A stretch of 64,000 nt of DNA, taken from Burkholderia pyrrocinia. GTDB lineage: Bacteria; Pseudomonadota; Gammaproteobacteria; Burkholderiales; Burkholderiaceae. Below are positions 1 through 8,033 of this stretch, in pieces. The translations under genes were made by a program, and so were the position numbers. Under the pieces are notes generated by a model. It saw nothing but the letters and a program-made list of their open reading frames with translations, had not been told where the DNA came from and ran no database searches. The stretch is from the NCBI RefSeq assembly GCF_018417535.1, contig NZ_CP070978.1:3100001-3164000 (forward strand), in the 5' to 3' direction. Within the stretch, counting starts at the first letter, position 1. Each line of letters opens with the position of its first letter.

Positions 1-880
1 CCGGGTCGAACGGCGACAGCAGCGTCGTGACCGTCGAGCGCAGCGTATCGGCAGCGGCCGCCGGCAGCAGCGCGTCGAGCGAGCGATGCACGTAGGCCGG
101 CTCCTTCCAGTCGCCGATCTCCACCGGGATCAGGTCGCCCGCTTCCGCGAGCCGCTCGAGTTCCGCGCGATACGAACGGCGCGGCAGCCGGTAGTAGTCG
201 GCGACCCAGTCCGCGCGGACCACCCCGAGCGCGCGACACGTGTAGTCGAGCAGCGCGGGCAGTACGGCGTCGCGCGGCGGCAGGTCGCGCGCGTCGTCCC
301 AGGCGGGCAGCACGCGCTCGCGCACGTCGTACACACGCTGGAAATTGCGGCGTTCCGACACCATCAGGTCGCCCGTCGTGAACAGCACTTCCAGGTGACG
401 CTTCTCGGGCTTGCGATCCCACCATCCGTTGCCTTTCGCGCCGTCCTCGCGGACGAAGTCCGCAGACCGCACCGGGCCGTCGTCGCGAATCCGCGCGAGC
501 AGCCGCTCGATCTCGTCGCGATTCTGCGCGTGCCACTCGGCCGCGTATTTCCAGCCCATCCCCGACGGATCGAGCATCTTGTAGCGCATCAGGCCGAACT
601 GCTCGACCGGCAGGAAACACGCTTCGTGCGACCAGTATTCGAACAGGCGCGCCTCGGCGAGATGTTCGTCGAGCCACTGCGGCGAGAAATCGCCGAGACG
701 GCTGAACAGCACGAGATACGGGCTGCGCGCGACGACGTGAATGGTGTCGATCTGCAACTGCGCCATCCGGCGGATCGAGTCGAGCACGTCGGCCTTGGTT
801 GCCTTGCGGCGGGGCGGCGTCAGCAGGCCCTGTGCGGCGAGATGCAGCGCGCGGGCGGCGGCGGGCGAGAGCGTAAGCAT
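1..880 (-). CDS. AlkX/YcaQ-like winged-helix DNA glycosylase, 3' end cut by window
   Basis: Only the N-terminal ~293 codons are in the window; the reading frame runs off the left edge. The start ATG at 880 opens the protein MLTLSPAAARALHLAAQG. The family (HTH_42, AlkZ/AlkX) unhooks DNA interstrand crosslinks and removes bulky alkylpurines, acting on chromosomal DNA in the cytoplasm. The segment AQLQIDTIHVVARSPYL carries the Q-I-D triad (about residues 43-45), the QxD catalytic signature of the YcaQ/AlkX branch; the AlkZ branch has QxQ. The following WLDEHLAEARLFEYWSHEACFLP stretch is also typical of the family. It stands alone: a small-RNA-like unit fires away from it on the other strand. The fold call is firm; the exact lesion repaired is inferred from the family. 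Confidence 0.85.
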   Translation of the reverse strand, partial: MLTLSPAAARALHLAAQGLLTPPRRKATKADVLDSIRRMAQLQIDTIHVVARSPYLVLFSRLGDFSPQWLDEHLAEARLFEYWSHEACFLPVEQFGLMRYKMLDPSGMGWKYAAEWHAQNRDEIERLLARIRDDGPVRSADFVREDGAKGNGWWDRKPEKRHLEVLFTTGDLMVSERRNFQRVYDVRERVLPAWDDARDLPPRDAVLPALLDYTCRALGVVRADWVADYYRLPRRSYRAELERLAEAGDLIPVEIGDWKEPAYVHRSLDALLPAAAADTLRSTVTTLLSPFDP

Positions 881-972
881 CGGAATGGCGGTCGAGGATG
901 ACGATCGGCGACCACTTTAGCGCGAAAGCGGCACGCGCGTGCGACGCGCCCATGCAACGCGTCTGACAATGC

Positions 973-1005
973 TTGACAGATGCATTTCGCAAGTTTCCCT
1001 ATAGT
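973..1005 (+). promoter_or_regulatory. putative sigma-70 promoter of small-RNA unit
   Basis: TTGACA at 973-978 and TATAGT at 1000-1005 face right. The spacer is 21 nt, longer than the ideal 17, so either the -35 contribution is weak or the TATAGT element works largely alone. No coding sequence follows before the terminator at 1125-1180. Confidence 0.45.
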
Positions 1006-1010
1006 GCAGA

Positions 1011-1180
1011 GCATGGCGCGACGATAAGTGCGCGCAACGATTCCGCTTCCGACGCACATATGTCAATGGCACGCAGGAAGCGAATCCGGGATTCTCAACC
1101 CCCATCGGGAGACCCGGAGCCCTGAGCGGACATCCATGCGGCTGTGCACCGGCCCCGTGTGGATGTCCGCTGATTTTTTT
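1011..1180 (+). ncRNA. candidate structured small RNA with intrinsic terminator
   Basis: Between the promoter-like elements and a strong terminator there is no convincing ORF but three consecutive hairpins. The first pairs CGCTTCC (1044-1050) with GGAAGCG (1076-1082). The second pairs CCGGG (1086-1090) with CCCGG (1113-1117) and has an inner CTC/GAG helix. The third is the terminator. The apical loop of the second hairpin is C-rich (AACCCCCATCG), a shape used by small RNAs that pair with Shine-Dalgarno sequences; that role is inference. The predicted transcript is about 170 nt. It ends facing the 3' end of the MFS gene, so it is not that gene's leader. Confidence 0.5.
1125..1180 (+). terminator. 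intrinsic terminator of small-RNA unit
   Basis: A perfect 12-bp stem AGCGGACATCCA (1125-1136) / TGGATGTCCGCT (1160-1171) is followed by a run of seven T (1174-1180). The T-run is only on the plus strand, so it terminates rightward transcription. Confidence 0.85.
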
Positions 1181-1302
1181 GTTTTTCCGGTTTGTCGCCT
1201 GCCGCGGCGCGTCATGTTGCGGCACGCGTTTCCCCAAGGCGCAGCGCACGGGACAGGTCGCAGTGTTATTGCCGCGCCGTCACGCGGCGAACTGCTTGCC
1301 GC

Positions 1303-2727
1303 TTATTGCCGCTTGCCGCGCGCGACTTCATCGCCGGCGCCGGGCGGCAGCCGCCGCGTGATCGGAATCGACGCGAACGAGCACAGCCCGACCACGACGA
1401 ACGCGGGCCAGAAATCCGACCACACCATCGTCTGGTGGCCCTGCAGCCAATGCGACACGTGCAGCACGATGCCGGCGACCGTCACGCCGAGCCCGAGCGA
1501 CATCTGCTGTACGACGCTGCCGAGGCTGGTCGCGCGGCCCGCGTCGCGCGGCGAGATGTCCGCGTAGATCATCGAGTTCAGGCTCGTGAACTGCAGCGCG
1601 GGGAAGATGCCGCCGACGAGCACGATCAGCCAGATCGCCCAGGTCGCCATACCGGGATGGAACACGCCGTACGCGGCGATCGCGAGCCCCGCGAACGCCG
1701 CGTTGTAGATCAGCACCGTCCGAAAGCCGAAGCGGCGCAGCGTATGCGTGGCCGTCGAGCGGCTGACCGCGCCGCCGAGTGCGGACGCGCACGTGATGAG
1801 CCCCGAATGGAACGCGCTCATGCCGAGCCCTTCCTGCAGCGCGAGCGGCAGCAGGAACGGCACCGCGCCGAGGCCGATGCGGAACAGCGACCCGCCGACG
1901 ACGCTCGCGTGGTAGGTCGGGATCTTCAGGAAGCTGAGGTCGAGCACCGGGCGTTCCTTGCGGCGCGCGTACGGGACGTAAAGTGCGAGCAGCACGGCGC
2001 CGGCCACGCACATGGCGACGGCGTTCGAGCGCGACGTGAGCGAGCCGTCGAGCAGCGTGAGGCCCATCAGCAGCAACGCGGCGCCGCTCGCCGACAACAG
2101 GAAGCCGAACCAGTCGAGCGGGCCCGGATCGGGCTCGTGCGTGTTCGCGATGTGCTTGCTCGCGAGATAGATTCCGTAGATACCGATCGGCACGTTGATG
2201 AAGAAGATCATCCGCCAGTGCAGGTAGGTCGTGATGAAGCCGCCGACGAGCGGCCCGACCGTGGGCCCGAACAGCGCGGGAATCGCGAGGTAGTTCATCG
2301 CGCGCACGAGATCCGAGCGCGGCACCGCGCGGAAGATGATGATGCGGCCGACGGGCACCATCATCGCGCCGCCGACGCCCTGAATGAAGCGCGCGAACGT
2401 GAGTACGCCGAGGGAATTGGAGGCCGCGCACATCAGCGAGCCGACGACGAAGATGCCGATCGCGGTGCGGAAAACGGAGCGTGCGCCGAAGCGGTCGGCA
2501 AGCCAGCCGCAGATCGGGATGAATACGCCGAGCCCGACCACATAGGCCGTGATCGCAATGTTCAGCGTGACGGGGTTGTGCCCGAAGTCCCTCGCCATCG
2601 CGGGCAGCGCGGTGACGATGATGTTCGCGTCGACGCTTTCCATGAACAACGCACAGGCAACGATGAGCGGTGCTAGAAAGACGGGCGACATGGGCTGGGC
2701 GCGCGGTAAAGACGCCATTATGCCCAC
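1303..2727 (-). CDS. MFS multidrug exporter, DHA2 (EmrB/QacA-like)
   Basis: A 474-residue polytopic inner-membrane protein of the drug:H+ antiporter-2 group, which expels hydrophobic compounds using the proton gradient. The early segment contains the motif-A-like GWLADRFGARSVFR between predicted helices 2 and 3, and GGAMMVPVGR / GPTVGPLVGGFI, which resemble the DHA2 antiporter motifs. Length fits a 14-helix member. Several start codons are in frame (2727, 2718, 2691) and none has a strong Shine-Dalgarno; the longest is given. No membrane-fusion partner is adjacent, so it probably works alone or with distant partners. Substrate unknown. A 10-bp palindrome 42 bp upstream may be an operator. Confidence 0.85.
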   Translation of the reverse strand: MGIMASLPRAQPMSPVFLAPLIVACALFMESVDANIIVTALPAMARDFGHNPVTLNIAITAYVVGLGVFIPICGWLADRFGARSVFRTAIGIFVVGSLMCAASNSLGVLTFARFIQGVGGAMMVPVGRIIIFRAVPRSDLVRAMNYLAIPALFGPTVGPLVGGFITTYLHWRMIFFINVPIGIYGIYLASKHIANTHEPDPGPLDWFGFLLSASGAALLLMGLTLLDGSLTSRSNAVAMCVAGAVLLALYVPYARRKERPVLDLSFLKIPTYHASVVGGSLFRIGLGAVPFLLPLALQEGLGMSAFHSGLITCASALGGAVSRSTATHTLRRFGFRTVLIYNAAFAGLAIAAYGVFHPGMATWAIWLIVLVGGIFPALQFTSLNSMIYADISPRDAGRATSLGSVVQQMSLGLGVTVAGIVLHVSHWLQGHQTMVWSDFWPAFVVVGLCSFASIPITRRLPPGAGDEVARGKRQ

Positions 2728-2768
2728 ATTGTTGCCGATGCGTCACGCGCGACAACACTTGTTCCGCA

Positions 2769-2778
2769 TGTTGCAACA
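2769..2778. promoter_or_regulatory. palindrome upstream of MFS gene, possible operator
   Basis: TGTTGCAACA is a perfect 10-bp palindrome 42 bp upstream of the MFS start, within a GTT/AAC-rich stretch. Position fits a repressor site for the exporter, but no cognate regulator is adjacent. Confidence 0.25.
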
Positions 2779-3024
2779 GTCGTTCCTGTTGGCGTGCGCG
2801 GAAGAAGAGACGACTGCCGCGCCGGCTGCGGCGTGTGACATGACACATGACATCGGCCTGTCGTAGCGGCCGCGAAACTTGCGTGCGATGCGCGTTTCGT
2901 GCGACAGTCGGACCCACTCGCAACACAACACATGACGCGCATCGATCGAGGGCCATCGAGACGAGCGCGCGCGCGAACGAGACCTCGTGCCGGGCCACTC
3001 ACCATCGAAAGGAGGGGACACGTC

Positions 3025-4752
3025 ATGACGTCACGTCGTGCCGCATCGATTGCATCTCGCTTCCCGCGTCATCGTGCGCCGCGCCGCGCGCCACCCGCGC
3101 CGCGTCTTCGCTGGGCCGCCGCACTGGCCGTCGCGTATCTGGCGGTCGCCGGCTGCGCCGCGCAGGCCGACAACGCGAACCAGGCCGCCGCTCAAGCGGT
3201 CAGCCCGTCAGCGGTGCCGACTGCGGCCGCGGTTGCCGGCCCCGCGTCGGGCACGCTGCTGCCGCCGCCGAGCCAGCTCTACGGCGACCTGTTCGTCGCG
3301 GTGCAGACCGCGCAGATCTATCCCGACCAGAAGACCTTCGTCGACGCGACGCCCAATACCGATCCCGCGACGATCGTGCAGTTGTATCAGCAACAGAAAT
3401 CGCAGCCGGGCTTTTCGCTGAAGGCGTTCGTCGGCCAGCACTTCACGCCGCCCCCGGAAGGCGGCGTGACGCCGCCGCCGAACCAGACGCTGCGCCAGCA
3501 CATCGACTGGCTGTGGCCGCAGCTCACGCGCACGAGCGCAACGGTGCCTCAATACAGTTCGCTGATTCCGATGCCGAAGCCGTATGTCGTGCCGGGCGGC
3601 CGTTTCCGCGAAGGCTACTACTGGGATACCTATTTCACGATGCTCGGGCTGCAGGTGTCGGGGCGCGAGGATCTCGTCGACGACATGCTCGACAACTTCG
3701 CGCATCTGATCGACACGATCGGGCACATCCCGAACGGCAACCGCACGTACTACGCGAGCCGCTCGCAGCCGCCGTTCTTCGCGTACATGGTCACGCTCGC
3801 CGCGCAGGTCGAAGGCGACAAGGTCTACCAGAAATATCTGCCCCAACTGCGCAAGGAACATGCGTACTGGATGCAGGGCGAAACCACGACGCCGCGCGGC
3901 CAGGCCGCGCGCAACGTGGTCGCGATGCCCGACGGCGCGGTGCTGAACCGCTACTGGGATGCGAGCGACACGCCGCGCGACGAGTCGTATCTCGAGGACG
4001 TGACGACCGCGAAGTCGGCGCCCGGCCGTCCCGCCAACGACGTATACCGCGACCTGCGCGCGGGCGCCGAAAGCGGCTGGGACTACAGCTCGCGCTGGTT
4101 CGGCGACGGCAAGACGCTCGCGACGATCCGCACGACGTCGATCGTGCCGGTCGACCTGAACAGCCTGATGTTTCATCTCGAGACGACGATCGTAAAGGGC
4201 TGCGCGGTGACGCGCGACGTCGCGTGCGTGACCGATTTCTCAGGGCGCGCGGCGCGGCGCGCGGCCGCGATCAATCGCTATCTGTGGAATCGCCATGGTT
4301 ATTACGGCGACTACGACTGGCAACTGCGCAAGCCGCGCGACGCCGTGACGGCGGCCGCGCTGTATCCGCTGTTCGCGGGCGTCGCGTGGCCCGAACGCGC
4401 GAAGGCGACCGCGCGCGAGGTACGCAAGACGCTGCTGCAGCCGGGCGGCCTCGCGACGACGACCGAGAACACCGGTCAGCAATGGGACGCGCCGAACGGC
4501 TGGGCGCCGCTGCAGTGGATCGCGGTCGACGGGCTGCGCCGTTATGGCGAACCGGCGCTCGCGAAGGACATCGGCACGCGTTTCCTGTCCGACGTGAAGC
4601 ATGTGTATGCGACCGAAGGCAAGCTCGTCGAGAAATACGTGGTCGAAGGCGCGGGTACGGGTGGCGGCGGTGGCGGCGAATATCCGTTGCAGGACGGCTT
4701 CGGCTGGACCAACGGCGTCACGCTGAAACTGCTCGGTCTGTACGGCGAGTGA
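3025..4752 (+). CDS. treA: alpha,alpha-trehalase (GH37), probably lipoprotein or periplasmic
   Basis: Hydrolyses trehalose to two glucose molecules. Both family signatures are visible: [15 protein letters not shown] from about residue 190 and [12 protein letters not shown] from about residue 486, followed by the Gly-rich GGGGGGEY loop near the C-terminus. The start at 3025 is chosen because AAAGGAGG lies just upstream; in-frame codons up to 2899 have no such site. The 575-residue product has a hydrophobic segment around residues 30-44 ending in VAGC, which fits a lipobox with Cys44, though 30 polar residues before it is long for a signal peptide. Export places the enzyme in the periplasm for trehalose use or osmotic adjustment. 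It converges on an OprB porin gene that could admit the sugar. Confidence 0.9.
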   Translation: MTSRRAASIASRFPRHRAPRRAPPAPRLRWAAALAVAYLAVAGCAAQADNANQAAAQAVSPSAVPTAAAVAGPASGTLLPPPSQLYGDLFVAVQTAQIYPDQKTFVDATPNTDPATIVQLYQQQKSQPGFSLKAFVGQHFTPPPEGGVTPPPNQTLRQHIDWLWPQLTRTSATVPQYSSLIPMPKPYVVPGGRFREGYYWDTYFTMLGLQVSGREDLVDDMLDNFAHLIDTIGHIPNGNRTYYASRSQPPFFAYMVTLAAQVEGDKVYQKYLPQLRKEHAYWMQGETTTPRGQAARNVVAMPDGAVLNRYWDASDTPRDESYLEDVTTAKSAPGRPANDVYRDLRAGAESGWDYSSRWFGDGKTLATIRTTSIVPVDLNSLMFHLETTIVKGCAVTRDVACVTDFSGRAARRAAAINRYLWNRHGYYGDYDWQLRKPRDAVTAAALYPLFAGVAWPERAKATAREVRKTLLQPGGLATTTENTGQQWDAPNGWAPLQWIAVDGLRRYGEPALAKDIGTRFLSDVKHVYATEGKLVEKYVVEGAGTGGGGGGEYPLQDGFGWTNGVTLKLLGLYGE

Positions 4753-4797
4753 CGCGCGGCGCGTGCGGCGTGTTCAGCGCGCTGCAGGCGAACCCAC

Positions 4798-4840
4798 GGG
4801 CCGGACTGTCGCGCAAGCGGCCGTCCGGCCCGTTTCCGTT
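4798..4840 (+). terminator. terminator after trehalase
   Basis: GGGCCGGAC (4798-4806) pairs with GTCCGGCCC (4823-4831), followed by GTTTCCGTTTGT. It sits between the convergent trehalase and porin genes; the T-rich side is on the plus strand. Confidence 0.5.
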
Positions 4841-4851
4841 TGTGGCTTGCG

Positions 4852-6339
4852 TCAGAACGTGATCGTCGTGCGCACGCCGACCACCGTTTCGTCGCCGATG
4901 CGCGCACCCGCCGCGTTCGGGTTCGGGATGCCGCCGCCCGGACGGAAGAAGTGCTGCAGGTCGGCCTGCAGTTGCCACCACGGCGTGACCTGGTACTGGT
5001 AGGTCGCCTCGACGACGGCTTCCGCGCGGCGCACCGGATAACCGGGCGTCGTGTAGGTGCCGGTATCGCCGTCGAGGCCGCGCGCGTGCGAGCCGACCTT
5101 CGCGTAGCCGACCGCGAGGCCCGCGACGTCGTTGTCGCGTCCCTTGAACGGCGCCTTCAGCGTCACGCCTGCATTGGCGGCGAAATCGACGATATTGCGA
5201 TCGCCGGGCGCGCCCATCACGCGTGCGAATACGCCGACCGAGCGCGGGCTGTCGGCCGACGGCCGCCATACCATCTGGTCCGCGACCGCGTAGAACCCGT
5301 AGTTGCCGCGATGCGTAGCCGGAATGCCGTTGCTCGCCGGATTCGCGAGCGACAGGCCGTCGGTGCCGTAGCGCGGATCGTTCGCATGCTGCGACTGATA
5401 CCAGAAGCCGAGCTTGTAGGTGCCAGGCAGCCCGGCCGGTTGCGGCGCCTTCGGGTCCGCCGGCGGCGCGTTCAGCGCGTACTGCACTTCGCCGATCACG
5501 AACGCGCCGCTGCGCAGGTTGAAGTTGGTGCCGTGTGCGTTCAGCACCTGCGCGTCGCCGTCGGTGCGGCCGGCCGGATTGCCGTCGAATACGCCGACCA
5601 TCGCGGTCCATGCGTCGGCCGGCTTCACGCGCAGCCGCACGCCGAGCGACGACAGCGGATACGCGGGGCCGCCGGCCGGCAGGTCGGTGGACGGCAGCAC
5701 GGGCCAGCCGAACGTGGCGTTCATGAACGTCGCCGCGTTCTGGCTCACCATGAACTCCTGGTCGACGCTCTGCTGGCCGACCTTTACGTCGACCTTGCCG
5801 TCGAGCAACGACTGCTGATACCAGAGCTCCCACAGGCGCGTGGTCGAATTCGCTTCGATGCCGGTCGCGGTCTGCAGCGTCTGCAGGTAGCGCTGAGTGA
5901 GGTTGGTGCCGTGGATCTGCAGCGCCGACACGTTGAACGTGCCGCCCGTCAGCCCGATCGCCTTGCCCGTGTCGATGTTGAAGCCGAATTGCGTGAGCCC
6001 CTGGTAGGCGCCGCCGCGATTCGTGCCGCCGGACGTGTTGTACAGGTACTCGCTGGTTTCCTGCAGGCTCAGCGTGACGCCGTGATCGCCGAGCAGGTCG
6101 CGCAGGCCGCCCATGTTGCCGAGCAGGTTCGAGCGCTCCCGGAAGCCGGTGGGCGCGGGCGCGGCAGCATCGGCGGCCTGTTGTGCGGGGGCGGCGGCGT
6201 CGCTCGCGCCGGCCGCCGGTTCGGCCGTGGCCGGCGACGCCGATTGCGCGAACGCGGGCGCGGCGGCGAGCGACAGCAGCAGCGCGGCGAGCGTATTGAG
6301 GCGCGGCTTGCGCGGGACGGGTTCGAGGCAGTTCTTCAT
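4852..6339 (-). CDS. oprB: OprB-family carbohydrate-selective porin
   Basis: A 495-residue outer-membrane beta-barrel that lets sugars diffuse into the periplasm. The start ATG at 6339 (MKNCLEPVPRKPRLNT) has GGAA upstream and gives a normal signal peptide ending near AAAPAFA|QSA. A longer frame to 6426 lacks a signal at its start. After an Ala/Pro-rich linker the mature part shows alternating aromatic/polar strands typical of OprB (GLTQFGFNIDTGKAIGL; LWELWYQQSLLDGKVDVKVGQQ) and ends in a terminal phenylalanine (VVGVRTTITF), the usual signal for barrel assembly. A small membrane-protein gene lies 112 bp upstream on the same strand and the trehalase gene converges on it. Confidence 0.88.
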   Translation of the reverse strand: MKNCLEPVPRKPRLNTLAALLLSLAAAPAFAQSASPATAEPAAGASDAAAPAQQAADAAAPAPTGFRERSNLLGNMGGLRDLLGDHGVTLSLQETSEYLYNTSGGTNRGGAYQGLTQFGFNIDTGKAIGLTGGTFNVSALQIHGTNLTQRYLQTLQTATGIEANSTTRLWELWYQQSLLDGKVDVKVGQQSVDQEFMVSQNAATFMNATFGWPVLPSTDLPAGGPAYPLSSLGVRLRVKPADAWTAMVGVFDGNPAGRTDGDAQVLNAHGTNFNLRSGAFVIGEVQYALNAPPADPKAPQPAGLPGTYKLGFWYQSQHANDPRYGTDGLSLANPASNGIPATHRGNYGFYAVADQMVWRPSADSPRSVGVFARVMGAPGDRNIVDFAANAGVTLKAPFKGRDNDVAGLAVGYAKVGSHARGLDGDTGTYTTPGYPVRRAEAVVEATYQYQVTPWWQLQADLQHFFRPGGGIPNPNAAGARIGDETVVGVRTTITF

Positions 6340-6451
6340 GTGGGTTCCGTTGACGGTTTGATTAGTTAGGCTGAAGAAACGAAAGCGTGATGCGGGAAAC
6401 GTGGCGAGACGATCGCGCGGCGGCACGTGGCACCGCCGCGCGGCGAGGGGC

Positions 6452-6721
6452 TTACGGCAGCCAGCCGCCGACGCGCCACACGTGTGCGAACCCGAGGCGC
6501 GGCGCGGCCGAGCACAGCAGCGCGACGAGCGCGACCGCGGCCGCCATCGCGGCGACCAGCGCGCAGTCGAGCGGGCGGGGCGTCGCCGGTACGTGAGCGA
6601 GCACCGTGCCGAGCCGGTTGCTGAATGCGTGGGCGAGCGGCGAGAGGCCGGAAACGAACGAGCGGTCGCATGCGACGTGCACGATGCGCTTGAGTCTGAC
6701 CGCGAACGATTGAAAGAACAT
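6452..6721 (-). CDS. small single-pass membrane protein, unknown function
   Basis: An 89-residue ORF with a good GGAGG site eight bases before the ATG at 6721, which argues that it is translated. The C-terminal half has one clear hydrophobic helix (about residues 50-72, ALVAAMAAAVALVALLCSA); the N-terminal half is basic. I do not recognise a family. It is the first gene of a likely transcript that continues into the OprB porin, 112 bp downstream. Confidence 0.55.
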   Translation of the reverse strand: MFFQSFAVRLKRIVHVACDRSFVSGLSPLAHAFSNRLGTVLAHVPATPRPLDCALVAAMAAAVALVALLCSAAPRLGFAHVWRVGGWLP

Positions 6722-7000
6722 GACGCTGCCTCCGTCCGGTCCGGCGGATGCCGGACGACGTGATCGAGCGCGGGCGCACGACGCGGCCTGCGATCGGAGG
6801 GTGGAACGTAACGGAGCGTGCGACTGACGAACCGGCGATGGCCGGCCCGGGAGGAAGCGCGCTAACCCGACGAATGCGAGCTAGCGGCGAAAGACATGCG
6901 TCTGGCTGCTATCTCGCGATGGCTTGGCCGGCCTGGACCGGCATCGAACTGCAACTAGAGCATGTGTCCACGGAGGGGCTCCCTTGATGAATTGGGGCGG

Positions 7001-7030
7001 ATTGTAGTCGCGAATTTTGCTGCGGTGCAA
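7001..7030 (-). promoter_or_regulatory. sigma-70-like promoter for small membrane protein/porin unit
   Basis: On the minus strand TTGCAC (7030-7025) and TACAAT (7006-7001) are separated by 18 nt. Transcription would start near 6994 and leave a 5' untranslated region of about 270 nt before the small membrane protein. Confidence 0.45.
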
Positions 7031-7247
7031 GTGAAAAACGCATGAAAAGCAGCGCATGCGGCGTGCGTGCCGCGGCGGCACGGGATGGACATGATGAGAG
7101 GATCGCGGGGCGCCGCGCCGTTGTTCATCCACATCGGCAGGTGAGCGCATCGTGACGCGCTGAAAGGTTTCGTCACGCCATTTCAAGGGCAAATCTTTCA
7201 GTGCCGCGAGGCAGGAAATTTATTTCGAGAAATGGGGTTTCGAGGGG

Positions 7248-7277
7248 TTGACTTCACTTTCGGGCGGTCCATAGAAT
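7248..7277 (+). promoter_or_regulatory. sigma-70-like promoter of Nramp leader transcript
   Basis: TTGACT (7248-7253) and TAGAAT (7272-7277) with an 18-nt spacer. The next large gene starts at 8034, so a transcript from here carries a leader of roughly 750 nt. Confidence 0.55.
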
Positions 7278-7610
7278 CCGGCATCTTCACTCTTGGGGCC
7301 GCCGCCTTGGACGCCTGCAGTAGTCGATCTTCGACCGAAATCTCCGCCTGAGCGACCGACGTCCGCGCCTCATCGAAGCCGCCGTTTGTCTCCCGGGCAA
7401 ACGGTGCGCGCAGCAGTACTCCGCAGCAACTCCCTACGTGCACCCTGATTCGCGCCGGTTAGCGTGATGCGTTTTCGCATGCGCCGTCCGGTTTCACCGC
7501 CGCCTGGCAGGCGGCCGCGTTCGCGCACGCCTCGTTCAGGCCCGCGAATGCCGGCCCGCAAGCCGGACGGCGGTCAACCGTGTTCCCCGGAACACCGCAC
7601 AGGAGCCGCC

Positions 7611-7697
7611 ATGAACGACAGTGACAGTTGTCCCTTATGCCCGTTGCACGCACCGACCCTTTTGAACCCGGGTCGCAGGGACACTCCGGCCGACTAG
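7611..7697 (+). CDS. 28-residue leader ORF with CxxC motif
   Basis: AGGAG stands five bases before the ATG at 7611. The peptide begins MNDSDSCPLCPLHAPTLL and has a Cys-x-x-Cys pair plus His, possible metal ligands. It lies in the leader of the Nramp-type gene, 423 bp before that start. It is too short to assign by family; conservation among relatives is needed to call it real. Confidence 0.4.
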   Translation: MNDSDSCPLCPLHAPTLLNPGRRDTPAD

Positions 7698-7780
7698 CCT
7701 GACACGTCGTTCAGGCCCCGGACTGGCCCCGCGCCCACCACGCGGCCGGCATGCCTGCCGTCGCCGCACGGAGCCAGACC

Positions 7781-7918
7781 ATGAACTTCGGCCTTCTGCT
7801 GTCGAACCTTCCGCACGTCACGGAATCGCGTCACCACTACGACGCGATGCTGACGCTCGACGCCCGTCCGCGGGTGTTCTCCCGCCTGCTGAACCGGTTG
7901 AAATCGTTGATCCGCTGA
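7781..7918 (+). CDS. 45-residue leader ORF, basic small protein
   Basis: ACGGAG lies seven bases upstream of the ATG at 7781; an in-frame ATG at 7751 would add ten residues but lacks a site. The peptide starts MNFGLLLSNLPHVTESRHHY and ends in a basic amphipathic stretch (VFSRLLNRLKSLIR). It is the last ORF before the transporter gene, which starts 115 bp downstream. Regulatory leader peptide or small partner protein are both possible; no family recognised. Confidence 0.45.
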   Translation: MNFGLLLSNLPHVTESRHHYDAMLTLDARPRVFSRLLNRLKSLIR

Positions 7919-8033
7919 AAGAAGCGCCGAGCGCGCCTCGGCATGCGCACGCGCGCCGCCATCGAGCGGCCGCCCCGCGCGCATTCCAAGGTCACACGCT
8001 TATTGGATAACCATTAGCCGTACGGAACAAATC

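Larger units (their letters stand above)
7284..8033 (+). promoter_or_regulatory. long leader region of Nramp-type transporter gene, possible metal-responsive RNA
   Basis: Between the promoter and the transporter ATG lies about 750 nt with two short ORFs that have ribosome-binding sites (7611-7697 and 7781-7918) and several hairpins. One is GTGTTCC (7580-7586) / GGAACAC (7589-7595), directly before the first short ORF. I could not match it by eye to the M-box or yybP-ykoY consensus. A leader this long with translated uORFs before a divalent-cation transporter suggests attenuation control, but that is inference. Confidence 0.4.

Noticed and set aside
1192..2676. Long plus-strand ORF of 494 codons opposite the MFS gene
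   Set aside because: Composition is Arg/Ala/His/Asp-rich with no fold or motif, and it mirrors the high-GC third positions of the real transporter gene on the other strand.
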